Shown: one piece after another, positions 1 to 5,546 of the stretch
How positions within the stretch are numbered: position 1 is the stretch's first letter
Layout: each line of letters opens with the position of its first letter
Source: Spirochaetaceae bacterium
GTDB lineage: Bacteria; Spirochaetota; Spirochaetia; SZUA-6; RPPD01
Direction: 5' to 3'
NCBI GenBank assembly: GCA_003818675.1
Contig: RPPD01000177.1
Location: 1-5,546 of the forward strand
DNA length: 5,546 nt
Position numbers and translations under genes: made by a program
The notes under the pieces: model-generated
What the model saw: only the letters and a program-made list of their open reading frames with translations
Database searches by the model: none
What the model was told of the DNA's origin: nothing

Positions 1-269
1 AACCTGTTGAACATGTTCTGGTAGTTCTGGTTGAAATAATTATATAGCTTCTCCTTTAAACCGCCCATTACGTCCAGGCGCTCAAGAACATCTCTTGGAA
101 GCTTCGATGTGATGTGGTTCATCACTTTATCTACTTCTTCGCTTAAAAGGAGATCTACTTCGGCCTGCTGGTCCCTGAATTCCTGAGCGAGCGAGTTCCT
201 TGAACCGACCGCACTCGGTTTTTCAGGATGAAACACATTAGGGCTCTTCGGTAGGTCTACACTTCCCAT
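1..269 (-). CDS. cfpA: Cytoplasmic filament protein CfpA-like, N-terminal 89 residues (runs off the left edge)
   Basis: The minus-strand frame is open from ATG at 269 to the window edge, giving 89 full codons. The product has no signal peptide and is charged and probably largely helical after residue 25. It includes a run rich in Q, E and D (about 33-47), then [17 protein letters not shown] (about 49-65) and a segment ending [10 protein letters not shown]. This fits a cytoplasmic structural protein. The name comes from two things: my recollection that treponemal CfpA has a similar N-terminal region, and context, since cfpA (tp0748) lies beside the vWA and pallilysin genes in T. pallidum. In treponemes CfpA builds the ribbon of cytoplasmic filaments under the inner membrane and is linked to cell division. 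The start is well supported by a ribosome binding site at 277-283. Only part of the gene is visible, so full length and the coiled-coil rod cannot be checked. A different helical protein is the main alternative. Confidence 0.7.
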   Translation of the reverse strand, partial: MGSVDLPKSPNVFHPEKPSAVGSRNSLAQEFRDQQAEVDLLLSEEVDKVMNHITSKLPRDVLERLDVMGGLKEKLYNYFNQNYQNMFNR

Positions 270-276
270 AATTGCT

Positions 277-283
277 CTCCTTT
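277..283 (-). promoter_or_regulatory. Ribosome binding site of the CfpA-like gene
   Basis: Read on the minus strand this is AAAGGAG, followed by AGCAATT and the ATG at 269. It is a strong Shine-Dalgarno match at near-ideal spacing and fixes the start of the leftward gene. Confidence 0.8.
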
Positions 284-302
284 GCAGTGATATTTACATT
301 AA

Positions 303-330
303 ATTATCCACATTACACGGAAAATGTAAA
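303..330 (-). promoter_or_regulatory. Sigma-70-type promoter for the CfpA-like gene
   Basis: On the minus strand the -35 box is TTTACA (325-330, 5 of 6 matches to consensus). A 16-base spacer follows, then a -10 box GATAAT (303-308, 5 of 6). Transcription would begin near 296, giving a leader of about 27 bases that contains the ribosome binding site. Immediately upstream of the -35 box, on the same strand, is an A14 run (336-349) at about -40 to -53, where UP elements sit. Together these suggest strong constitutive transcription, which would suit an abundant filament protein. The boxes are seen directly; promoter activity is inferred. Confidence 0.6.
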
Positions 331-335
331 GTAAC

Positions 336-349
336 TTTTTTTTTTTTTT
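336..349. repeat. Homopolymer run of 14 T (A14 on the minus strand) in the divergent spacer
   Basis: Fourteen uninterrupted T bases lie in the 142-base spacer between the divergent CfpA-like and vWA genes. On the minus strand the run is an A-tract directly upstream of the predicted -35 box, so it could act as an UP element or a bend. Runs of this length are prone to slippage in replication and also to sequencing error, so the true length may vary. Confidence 0.9.
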
Positions 350-397
350 ACCTTTCAATTTTTGGAAAAATTGATTCAATATAGATGTATCATACCC

Positions 398-404
398 GAG
401 GAGG
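398..404 (+). promoter_or_regulatory. Ribosome binding site that sets the vWA gene start at 412
   Basis: GAGGAGG is followed by seven bases (CTTTTCC) and the ATG at 412. An in-frame ATG at 385 would add nine residues but would place this site inside the coding region and has no comparable site of its own. The protein from 412 begins MKKGLIK, a typical signal-peptide start. Confidence 0.85.
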
Positions 405-411
405 CTTTTCC

Positions 412-1812
412 ATGAAAAAAGGGCTTATCAAGGCGCTTGCCGGCCTGTTTTGTCTGATTTTTACTATATTTATTGCTTCGACTGATGAACGTCCTAAACT
501 GGATATTGTCCTCGTTCTGGACAGGTCGCTTTCCATGATAGACAAGATAGAAACCGTAAAAAATTTCGTGATTTCGGACACACTGGGCACGGAAAACGTA
601 AAAATTGGAGATTATTTGGTAATTATCAATTTTTATGGCCAGGCTGAAGTTGTCTCAACATTTCCGGTAGAAACAGAAGCGGACCGCCAGAAAGCCAGGG
701 ATCTGGTTTCTAATATCTTCACCAAACCCAAGGATACCCATACAGATATCGGAAATGCCATGGATATTGCCAAGGCCCAGCTGGAAATCCTGTCCTCCAC
801 CGGACGGCCCAAGATTCTCTTCCTCATGACAGACGGAAGACAGGAAGCTTATCCCGGCTCCAAGTATTTTACACCTGACTTCTCATACAGCCATCCCCTG
901 CTGGAAAACGCCAGGACAATCGCCAAGGAGGGATGGAAGATACAAATAGTAGAAATCGGCGGCTCGGCCCAGACAAAGGAACTGACAGAAAAACTCGGCG
1001 GCACTTACAGCGAGGTTTCTGAACAGCCCACTGCCCAGGAGCTTGCGGGAACCGTTTCAGAGTTCCGGGGAATCATCCAGGTAGCTGAAGTCCCGACACT
1101 CATTACTGTTCCAGCTACAGGAGAGGTAAAGCTAACCCTTCCACTTAAAAGCCAGGGCTTTTCAACAGACCCTCAAGTCCTGGTCAAGGAAGCCAGGATC
1201 ATTTCTCCTGTCATCATGGAAACAAACATCCTGGGTGGAAGCACCCAGTTCACCATGCCCAAGGAGGGCGAACTTCCCCTCACCCTTCCACTTTCCTTTC
1301 CCCTGGGTCTGGAACCCGGAGACTACCAGGCAGACATTTCCTTCATGTTTGACGGAGATACCCGTTTCACCCCAAATGTTTTTGGCGTCACGGTTCATGT
1401 CAACAGCTTTATTGAAAACAATCTATGGCTTCTCATTCTGATAATCATCGCGGGACTGCTGCTTATTACTCTTATAGTATTCCTTATCATGAAGCTCCTC
1501 AAATCACGCGGTGTGAAGTTCAAGATCGTCGTCGAGGAACACCCATTAAAAAAGGGTTCCGATACATTCTCGCTCTCCGCCGGGAAATGCCTGTATTTGA
1601 ACGAGAGCATGGGAGTCATCACAATTGTTCCCAACCGTTCAATGCGCAGCTATGCCAGAATAGCAGGAGTCAAGGGCGGGGTTGTTCTTGATCCCATCAA
1701 GGATCGCCAATTCATCGGATTCAAGCGCCAGAACCAGAACATCATCGGCCACCAGGTGACCTTGAAATCTGAAAACAGCGTGGTCTTCCATATCAACTTT
1801 CAATCGGTGTAA
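412..1812 (+). CDS. Membrane-anchored vWA-domain protein with intact MIDAS site (Tp0750-like)
   Basis: The product is 466 residues. Residues 1-23 are a signal peptide or N-terminal anchor (MKK, then a hydrophobic stretch to about 22) with no convincing lipobox. A vWA domain spans about 30-225. Its MIDAS metal site looks complete: D37, S39 and S41 (DRSLS), T111 (THTDIGNAM) and D141 (LMTDGR). Residues about 230-333 look like an all-beta domain. A transmembrane helix lies at about 338-360, followed by basic residues (KLLKSRG), so by the positive-inside rule the last 100 or so residues are cytoplasmic. That tail looks beta-rich; I could not assign it, and an FHA-like fold is only a guess. vWA domains bind protein ligands through a divalent metal. 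T. pallidum Tp0750, the neighbour of pallilysin, is a vWA protein reported to degrade host clotting and matrix proteins, but as I recall it is much shorter. This is the first gene of the rightward cluster and overlaps the next by one base. The vWA assignment is firm; orthology to Tp0750 is inferred from context. Confidence 0.88.
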   Translation: MKKGLIKALAGLFCLIFTIFIASTDERPKLDIVLVLDRSLSMIDKIETVKNFVISDTLGTENVKIGDYLVIINFYGQAEVVSTFPVETEADRQKARDLVSNIFTKPKDTHTDIGNAMDIAKAQLEILSSTGRPKILFLMTDGRQEAYPGSKYFTPDFSYSHPLLENARTIAKEGWKIQIVEIGGSAQTKELTEKLGGTYSEVSEQPTAQELAGTVSEFRGIIQVAEVPTLITVPATGEVKLTLPLKSQGFSTDPQVLVKEARIISPVIMETNILGGSTQFTMPKEGELPLTLPLSFPLGLEPGDYQADISFMFDGDTRFTPNVFGVTVHVNSFIENNLWLLILIIIAGLLLITLIVFLIMKLLKSRGVKFKIVVEEHPLKKGSDTFSLSAGKCLYLNESMGVITIVPNRSMRSYARIAGVKGGVVLDPIKDRQFIGFKRQNQNIIGHQVTLKSENSVVFHINFQSV

Positions 1813-2954
1813 TGAAGCACTGTTCATATCTTGTATTTGAGCAACGGGTGATGCCGGAGATTCCCGGCATCACCCGTTCTGTCTCTTTTGCGAGCTTCCC
1901 TTTCTGGGGAAATCTCCATATCGCGGACATACACGCCGGAAATATCATATCCGTCTTACATATGGCCGATCTCTGGTTCTTCCTCGAACCTGATGCAGCA
2001 GCGGAAACTGAAAAAATCCTTCGCAAATGGAAAAAGCCAGAGGCCATCTCGGTGCTCCCCGCCCCGGCATCAGGCAAGGAACTCCTTTCCTGGATAAGGG
2101 AAAATAAAAGTGAACTTTTTCTGCTCGCATCCTCTGGCAGCCTGGTTTTAACAGATCCAGATGACTTCGGCAGGTTTCTCCAGGCCCCGCATGCAGACAT
2201 AGTCAAACTCACTGCCCAAATGTCACCCATGACAATGTACCTTGTTAAAAAGAAAAAACTCATAGCGTTAATTTTGGGACTTAAGGACGAGGATAGCGGG
2301 AAATCTGCAATATCCTCACTATTTAAAAGGCTTGACTCGGATTTTGAAACTTTAGAGGATTTGCCCGGGAAAATGCTCTATAATATGACCATCATGGAAC
2401 TCTTTTCTGCGCATATGAGTCTCCTTGACTCATTTCATTCCCCTGATTACCCAAATCTTGCTGGCCGTTTCAGCAGGCTCTCCCCTGAATATGGCGAGGC
2501 TTATGTGGGGGAAACAGGTGAAGTCTTCCAATCCTTTCTCGCAGCAGGCTGCGAAATTCACGGCACTGTAAAAAACTCGGTTCTCTTTCCAGGTGTGTTC
2601 ATTGCACAGGATACCCTGGTGGAATCCTCCGTGGTGATGACAGACAATCGCATTGGTCCTGGAAGCACAATAGAAAATGCCTTTATTTTCCCGTACCAAA
2701 AACAGGGCAAACGCGATGCGTACAACATCAGTCAGGGGACAAAAATTGGTTGCAGACTCAAAACCGCAAAGAATATGAAGTATCCTGACCAGCTGAATGA
2801 CGGGTTGAGTCTTATCGGGATGAATACGGAACTGCCCCCGGGCTCGGTCATTGGAGCAGCATGCTACATTGCACCTGATCTTCCATCAGAAACCCTTGCA
2901 GGTTATAATACCGCAAGAAAAGGCACATGCGCAGAGCCTAAAAAATCAGAGTGA
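1812..2954 (+). CDS. Degenerate ADP-glucose pyrophosphorylase/GlgD-like protein, probably non-catalytic
   Basis: The product is 380 residues with no signal peptide. The C-terminal part resembles the left-handed beta-helix of GlgC/GlgD: SFLAAGCEIHGTVKNSVL (241-258), then PGV, then SSVVMTDNRIGPGSTIENAFI (272-292), and after a roughly 37-residue insert LIGMNTELPPGSVIG (334-348). The N-terminal part aligns by eye to the nucleotidyltransferase core: residues 12-40 (RVMPEIPGITRSVSF...NLHIADI) match the GlgC stretch around KPAVPIGGKYRLIDF...NSGI. LFLLASSGSLVLTDPDDFGRF (102-122) sits where GlgC has its metal-binding 'sGD' segment. Two key elements are missing. There is no GGxGxRL nucleotide-binding loop, because the protein starts after it, and the usual GD aspartate is replaced (SSGS). 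A catalytic sugar-nucleotide synthase is therefore unlikely; a regulatory subunit or scaffold like GlgD is more plausible. The start overlaps the vWA stop (TAATG) and has no clear Shine-Dalgarno, suggesting translational reinitiation. ATG at 1851 is the alternative start, but alignment to GlgC begins before it. Confidence 0.7.
   Translation: MKHCSYLVFEQRVMPEIPGITRSVSFASFPFWGNLHIADIHAGNIISVLHMADLWFFLEPDAAAETEKILRKWKKPEAISVLPAPASGKELLSWIRENKSELFLLASSGSLVLTDPDDFGRFLQAPHADIVKLTAQMSPMTMYLVKKKKLIALILGLKDEDSGKSAISSLFKRLDSDFETLEDLPGKMLYNMTIMELFSAHMSLLDSFHSPDYPNLAGRFSRLSPEYGEAYVGETGEVFQSFLAAGCEIHGTVKNSVLFPGVFIAQDTLVESSVVMTDNRIGPGSTIENAFIFPYQKQGKRDAYNISQGTKIGCRLKTAKNMKYPDQLNDGLSLIGMNTELPPGSVIGAACYIAPDLPSETLAGYNTARKGTCAEPKKSE
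1843..1878 (+). repeat. Perfect 15-bp inverted repeat (stem-loop) just inside the GlgD-like gene
   Basis: The left arm AACGGGTGATGCCGG (1843-1857) and right arm CCGGCATCACCCGTT (1864-1878) are exact reverse complements around a 6-base loop. The stem is GC-rich and starts 30 bases after the vWA stop codon. Downstream on the plus strand is a broken T-rich stretch (TTCTGTCTCTTTTG), so it resembles a weak intrinsic terminator reading rightward. It lies inside the second gene if that gene starts at 1812. Attenuation within the operon, mRNA stabilisation or processing, and control of reinitiation are all possible. The repeat is certain; its role is not. Confidence 0.85.
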
Positions 2955-2958
2955 GGAA

Positions 2959-3939
2959 ATGGTACTAAAACCGATCATTGATTTTATAAATTCCCATGAC
3001 CGTTTCATCCTTACAGCGCATGAAACACCAGACGGTGATGCGATCGGCTCCGAATGCGCGCTTTCCGCAGTAATTCAGAAAATGGGCAAGAAGGTCATGA
3101 TCTTCAATTCCGATCCCATACCCCGGAAATTCATGTTCTTGGATCCAGGCCACACGATCACGACTCTCCGATCCAATAAACAACTGCCTACTGATCTTGA
3201 AGAATGGGTATTGATAATTCTAGACACTAACGATACCAACAATATAGGCAAGGTTGCCCAGTTGGTGCTTCCCAGAGTCAAAGACTTTTTCATAATTGAC
3301 CACCATGACATAGAGATAGACATCCAGTCCGGGAACCTTGTACAGAAAAATGCCTCATCTACAGCTGAAATACTCTATCAGATTTTCAAAAAAATGGACG
3401 TGCAAATTGAATATCCCGCGTCAGTCGCATTGTTTACAGCCATAGTGTATGACACTGGAAGTTTTGTATATCCAAAGACAAGCTCCCTCACGTTCCGGAT
3501 TGCAACAGAAATGGTTGAGCAGGGCGTTGATCCAAATGATGTCTATTCAAAGGTATATGAATGCAATTCCATTTCATCTGTCATACTGCAGTCCAAGGTA
3601 TTGGGGACCCTGGAGCTTGTTTTAAACAACCATGTCGCGATCCAGGTCATGACCAAGGAAACCATTCTTGATTCAGGTGGAAAATATGAAGAGGCGGACC
3701 AGATCATAAACATTCCTTTAAAAGCTGAGGCTGTAAAGGTCTCAATTTTTTTCAAGGAGGACCTGGAAGGCCTCATGCGCTGCAGCCTGCGTTCCAAGGG
3801 CAACATTGATGTTGCTGAAATTGCCAGAAGTTTCGGCGGCGGCGGACATAAAAACGCTGCTGGATTCAAATGCCGTGAATCAATAGCATCTATACGCATC
3901 CAAGTACTTGACAAATTGCAGGAATACTTCCACAAATAA
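2959..3939 (+). CDS. DHH/DHHA1 phosphoesterase, NrnA/DhhP type (oligoribonuclease, pAp phosphatase or c-di-AMP/pApA hydrolase)
   Basis: The product is 326 residues, the usual length for single-domain-pair NrnA proteins, with no signal peptide. The DHH domain has all metal-binding motifs: AHETPDGDAIGS (H21, D25, D27), LDTNDTNNIG (D89), IIDHHD (D114, H115, H116) and VYDTGSF (D165). The family stretch NASSTAEILY is at 131-140. The C-terminal DHHA1 domain ends with GGGGHKNAAG (293-302), which binds the substrate phosphate or base. Relatives hydrolyse short RNA fragments and pAp (NrnA) or c-di-AMP and pApA (DhhP of Borrelia). Without the PAS and GGDEF parts of GdpP, this soluble form suits the short products best; which substrate is used cannot be read from the sequence. 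The start is chosen 4 bases after the upstream stop, with GAGG at 2953-2956 unusually close to the ATG. An in-frame ATG at 2851 would overlap the previous gene by about 100 bases and add residues outside the family. Confidence 0.93.
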   Translation: MVLKPIIDFINSHDRFILTAHETPDGDAIGSECALSAVIQKMGKKVMIFNSDPIPRKFMFLDPGHTITTLRSNKQLPTDLEEWVLIILDTNDTNNIGKVAQLVLPRVKDFFIIDHHDIEIDIQSGNLVQKNASSTAEILYQIFKKMDVQIEYPASVALFTAIVYDTGSFVYPKTSSLTFRIATEMVEQGVDPNDVYSKVYECNSISSVILQSKVLGTLELVLNNHVAIQVMTKETILDSGGKYEEADQIINIPLKAEAVKVSIFFKEDLEGLMRCSLRSKGNIDVAEIARSFGGGGHKNAAGFKCRESIASIRIQVLDKLQEYFHK

Positions 3940-3942
3940 TAA

Positions 3943-5520
3943 ATGCACCACAAATCATGTCCGTTAAGGCTCTTTTACATCTGCACAGCTATTCTCTTGT
4001 TTTTTTTCTCCTGCTTTGGCACGGACACGGACAGGCAGTTTCCTAAAAAAATCATCATGAACGCAGGACAGACAGACAGCCCCGCGTCTTTACGCTATCT
4101 CTCTGACAAAGCTGACAATCCTGTCCGCAGGCCGGACATTTCACTGGAAAGCAATGAGGGAATAGTATATGTAGTAAATGTCAACCTGGACATGGATGCC
4201 CATGAGGAACAGGTAATTGCCGTGAAGGACAATACCACCCCTGATGCACCTGTGAAGATAATAACCGCAGATTTTGATTCCACTAGAAACATTTATATCC
4301 GCTCATGGGAAACTTCTACAAAGGCGGTGAACATTGGCACACTCCGTATCAACCTGAAGGACATATCCCAGGACCAGATCCCGGAAATTATTGCAAGCGG
4401 TACGGATTCCTCCGGGAAGATCACATTGGACATCTACAGGAACATGTCACCATATTCTTCCCAGCTTTTTTACAGCAGTGCCTGTTCCCTTATAGCTGAT
4501 GGAACAATAGAAATAATAGAAAACACTATTGGCGCCATGTATTCTGCATATGGAGGATCGCAGGCAGGATTTGACGCAGGAGCGTTCCCCATTGTCCTTC
4601 TGCGGAGCAATCCTGAAACCCAGGATTATACGGACGCTATACGGGAAATTTACTCTTTCCAGCCCGCTTCTGGCCATTACGAACTCAGACACCAGGAGAC
4701 AATCTCGCAAAAAGCTGTTGGAGAATCACAGCTCTCGGTGCTCTACCAAAGTGCCAATGTGGACCTGTTTGCTGATTATCTTAAGGGAGTATGGCAACGT
4801 GTGGATGAGAATGGGAAGCAGCTTCAGCAAATCTTGTCATTTGACCCCTTCAACAAGGAAATTATCTTTTTCATGGATAATATCCAGGAAATTTATCGAT
4901 GGAAATATTCGCATCGAAGCCTTTACAACATGCTGCTGATATATACGGAGAACGCCCTTCTCACGTCCATAAAACCCAATGTCACGGTAGTCCTGTCATC
5001 ACTCACAGAGATCTCGATCCAGATCAATGACTATGGAGCAATCGAACAATGGCTTAATGACCAATGGGGGGGGAAATACACAAGAATTTCAAAAGACAGC
5101 GACAATTTACAGAGTGAATACGCTGTAATCAACTCTGAATCCTCAACAACCAATACTGGGTCTGCTGACGCTGGCTTATCCGCCCCTTTGCATTCAATGC
5201 TTTCAGGCACTTTCAAGAACGAGACAGGCGATGAACTCGTTTTTAATGACAGGAATTTCATCTGGAAAACAGCAGATAAAAAACTGGAAGGCGGATTTGC
5301 CATTCTTTTCATTCAGGAGTCAGGGAAATCCAGGCTTGTACTGTCGATGAAAATCATCGAGGATCACGGGCTCGTTGTCACCAACAAGGTTTTTCATATA
5401 GGCATCAGGGAGACATCAGACAAAATTGAAATAACCCTCACACCAGCTGTCTGGGGTGTCTATGGCATTTCTGAAAGCCGCGGAGCACCTCTTACTTTCA
5501 GACGCCCGACCATTCAATAG
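3943..5520 (+). CDS. Pallilysin-like surface lipoprotein (Tp0751-related), two C-terminal lipocalin-like units
   Basis: The product is 525 residues. Residues 1-24 form a lipoprotein signal peptide with basic and hydrophobic parts ending FFFSC, so C24 is the likely lipidated residue under the relaxed spirochaete lipobox. Residues about 75-155 contain two acidic segments, VNLDMDAHEEQVI (80-92) and INLKDISQDQIPEIIASG (136-153), that resemble FG-GAP/VCBS-type repeats. Residues about 279-382 (YLKGVW... to WGGKYTRI) resemble the Treponema pallilysin-related family as I recall it. Residues about 416-521 (LSGTF...LVFNDRNFIW...VWGVYGI) look like a second copy of the same kind of unit. Tp0751 binds laminin and other host proteins and has a lipocalin-like barrel; its metalloprotease activity was attributed to an HEXXH motif. 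No HEXXH is present here, so adhesion is more likely than proteolysis. It is far longer than Tp0751 (237 residues). The gene starts 3 bases after the DHH stop (TAATAAATG), with no Shine-Dalgarno at normal spacing; a stop directly upstream rules out an earlier start. Confidence 0.72.
   Translation: MHHKSCPLRLFYICTAILLFFFSCFGTDTDRQFPKKIIMNAGQTDSPASLRYLSDKADNPVRRPDISLESNEGIVYVVNVNLDMDAHEEQVIAVKDNTTPDAPVKIITADFDSTRNIYIRSWETSTKAVNIGTLRINLKDISQDQIPEIIASGTDSSGKITLDIYRNMSPYSSQLFYSSACSLIADGTIEIIENTIGAMYSAYGGSQAGFDAGAFPIVLLRSNPETQDYTDAIREIYSFQPASGHYELRHQETISQKAVGESQLSVLYQSANVDLFADYLKGVWQRVDENGKQLQQILSFDPFNKEIIFFMDNIQEIYRWKYSHRSLYNMLLIYTENALLTSIKPNVTVVLSSLTEISIQINDYGAIEQWLNDQWGGKYTRISKDSDNLQSEYAVINSESSTTNTGSADAGLSAPLHSMLSGTFKNETGDELVFNDRNFIWKTADKKLEGGFAILFIQESGKSRLVLSMKIIEDHGLVVTNKVFHIGIRETSDKIEITLTPAVWGVYGISESRGAPLTFRRPTIQ
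5066..5073 (+). repeat. G8 run inside the pallilysin-like gene
   Basis: Eight G bases encode part of W375-G376-G377 at the end of the first lipocalin-like unit. Loss of one G would bring a stop at 5126-5128; gain of one G would bring a stop at 5115-5117. Either change would remove the whole second unit while keeping the lipid anchor and first unit. Poly-G runs are known phase-variation sites in T. pallidum, though usually somewhat longer and often in promoters. Confidence 0.85.
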
Positions 5521-5546
5521 CCGTAGACGCCCCGCAATGGCAGCCC

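Noticed and set aside
362..393. Plus-strand promoter for the vWA gene (TTGGAA at 362 with TATAGA at 380 or TATCAT at 388)
   Set aside because: No pair of boxes has acceptable spacing (12 or 20 bases), so I cannot place this promoter; one must exist in or near the 270-411 spacer if the cluster is transcribed from here.
385..411. Upstream ATG at 385 as the vWA gene start
   Set aside because: It would put the strong GAGGAGG site inside the coding region and place MYHTRGGFS ahead of a normal MKK signal-peptide start.
1793..2263. 156-codon minus-strand open frame
   Set aside because: It is antisense to the GlgD-like gene, has no ribosome binding site or recognisable motif, and the apparent protein similarity to the plus strand near its end comes from the inverted repeat.
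2851..2958. Upstream ATG at 2851 as the DHH gene start
   Set aside because: It overlaps the GlgD-like gene by about 100 bases, and the extra 36 residues do not belong to the family, whose N-terminus fits the start at 2959.
3543..3953. 136-codon minus-strand frame opposite the DHH gene end
   Set aside because: It is a shadow of a strongly conserved domain on the plus strand and has no start signal.
4201..4215. HEEQV (residues 87-91 of the lipoprotein) as a remnant of the pallilysin HEXXH motif
   Set aside because: The second histidine is absent and the segment lies in the N-terminal acidic repeat, not in the barrel region where Tp0751 carries HEXXH.
4529..4939. 136-codon plus-strand frame inside the lipoprotein gene
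   Set aside because: Composition is unlike a real protein (rich in R, S and C with no motif), and the overlapping frame has a signal peptide and family similarity.
5521..5546. Terminator or next gene after the lipoprotein stop
   Set aside because: Only 26 bases are visible and they show no hairpin, T-run or start signal.

Overview
The window most resembles a spirochaete of the Treponema/Spirochaeta lineage. The main reason is gene order. A leftward gene resembling cytoplasmic filament protein CfpA is divergent from a rightward gene cluster that starts with a von Willebrand A (vWA) protein and ends with a pallilysin-like lipoprotein. In Treponema pallidum, tp0748 (cfpA), tp0750 (vWA) and tp0751 (pallilysin) lie together. 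Assignments rest on motifs and remembered family features; no search was run.

Layout. Positions 1-269 (minus strand) hold the first 89 codons of the CfpA-like gene, with a clear ribosome binding site and a good sigma-70-type promoter. A 142-base divergent spacer follows, carrying a 14-base T run next to that promoter. Four plus-strand genes then follow almost without gaps: a membrane-anchored vWA protein (412-1812), a degenerate ADP-glucose pyrophosphorylase/GlgD-like protein (1812-2954), a DHH/DHHA1 phosphoesterase of the NrnA/DhhP type (2959-3939), and a 525-residue pallilysin-like lipoprotein (3943-5520). The last 26 bases show no recognisable feature.

How they may work together. The four rightward genes overlap by 1 base or are separated by 4 and 3 bases, so they look like one transcription unit with translational coupling. 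Two products are envelope proteins: the vWA protein, with an intact MIDAS site facing outward and a cytoplasmic tail, and the lipoprotein. In T. pallidum the counterparts are described as partners that act on host proteins. The two middle genes look cytoplasmic: a nucleotidyltransferase-fold protein that has lost the nucleotide-binding loop, and a phosphoesterase for short oligonucleotides or cyclic-di-AMP breakdown products. Why they sit between the vWA and pallilysin genes is unknown and is the most interesting question here.

Sequence-level oddities are a perfect 15-bp inverted repeat just inside the second gene of the cluster, a G8 run in the lipoprotein gene where slippage would remove its last domain, and the T14 run placed like an UP element for the CfpA-like promoter.
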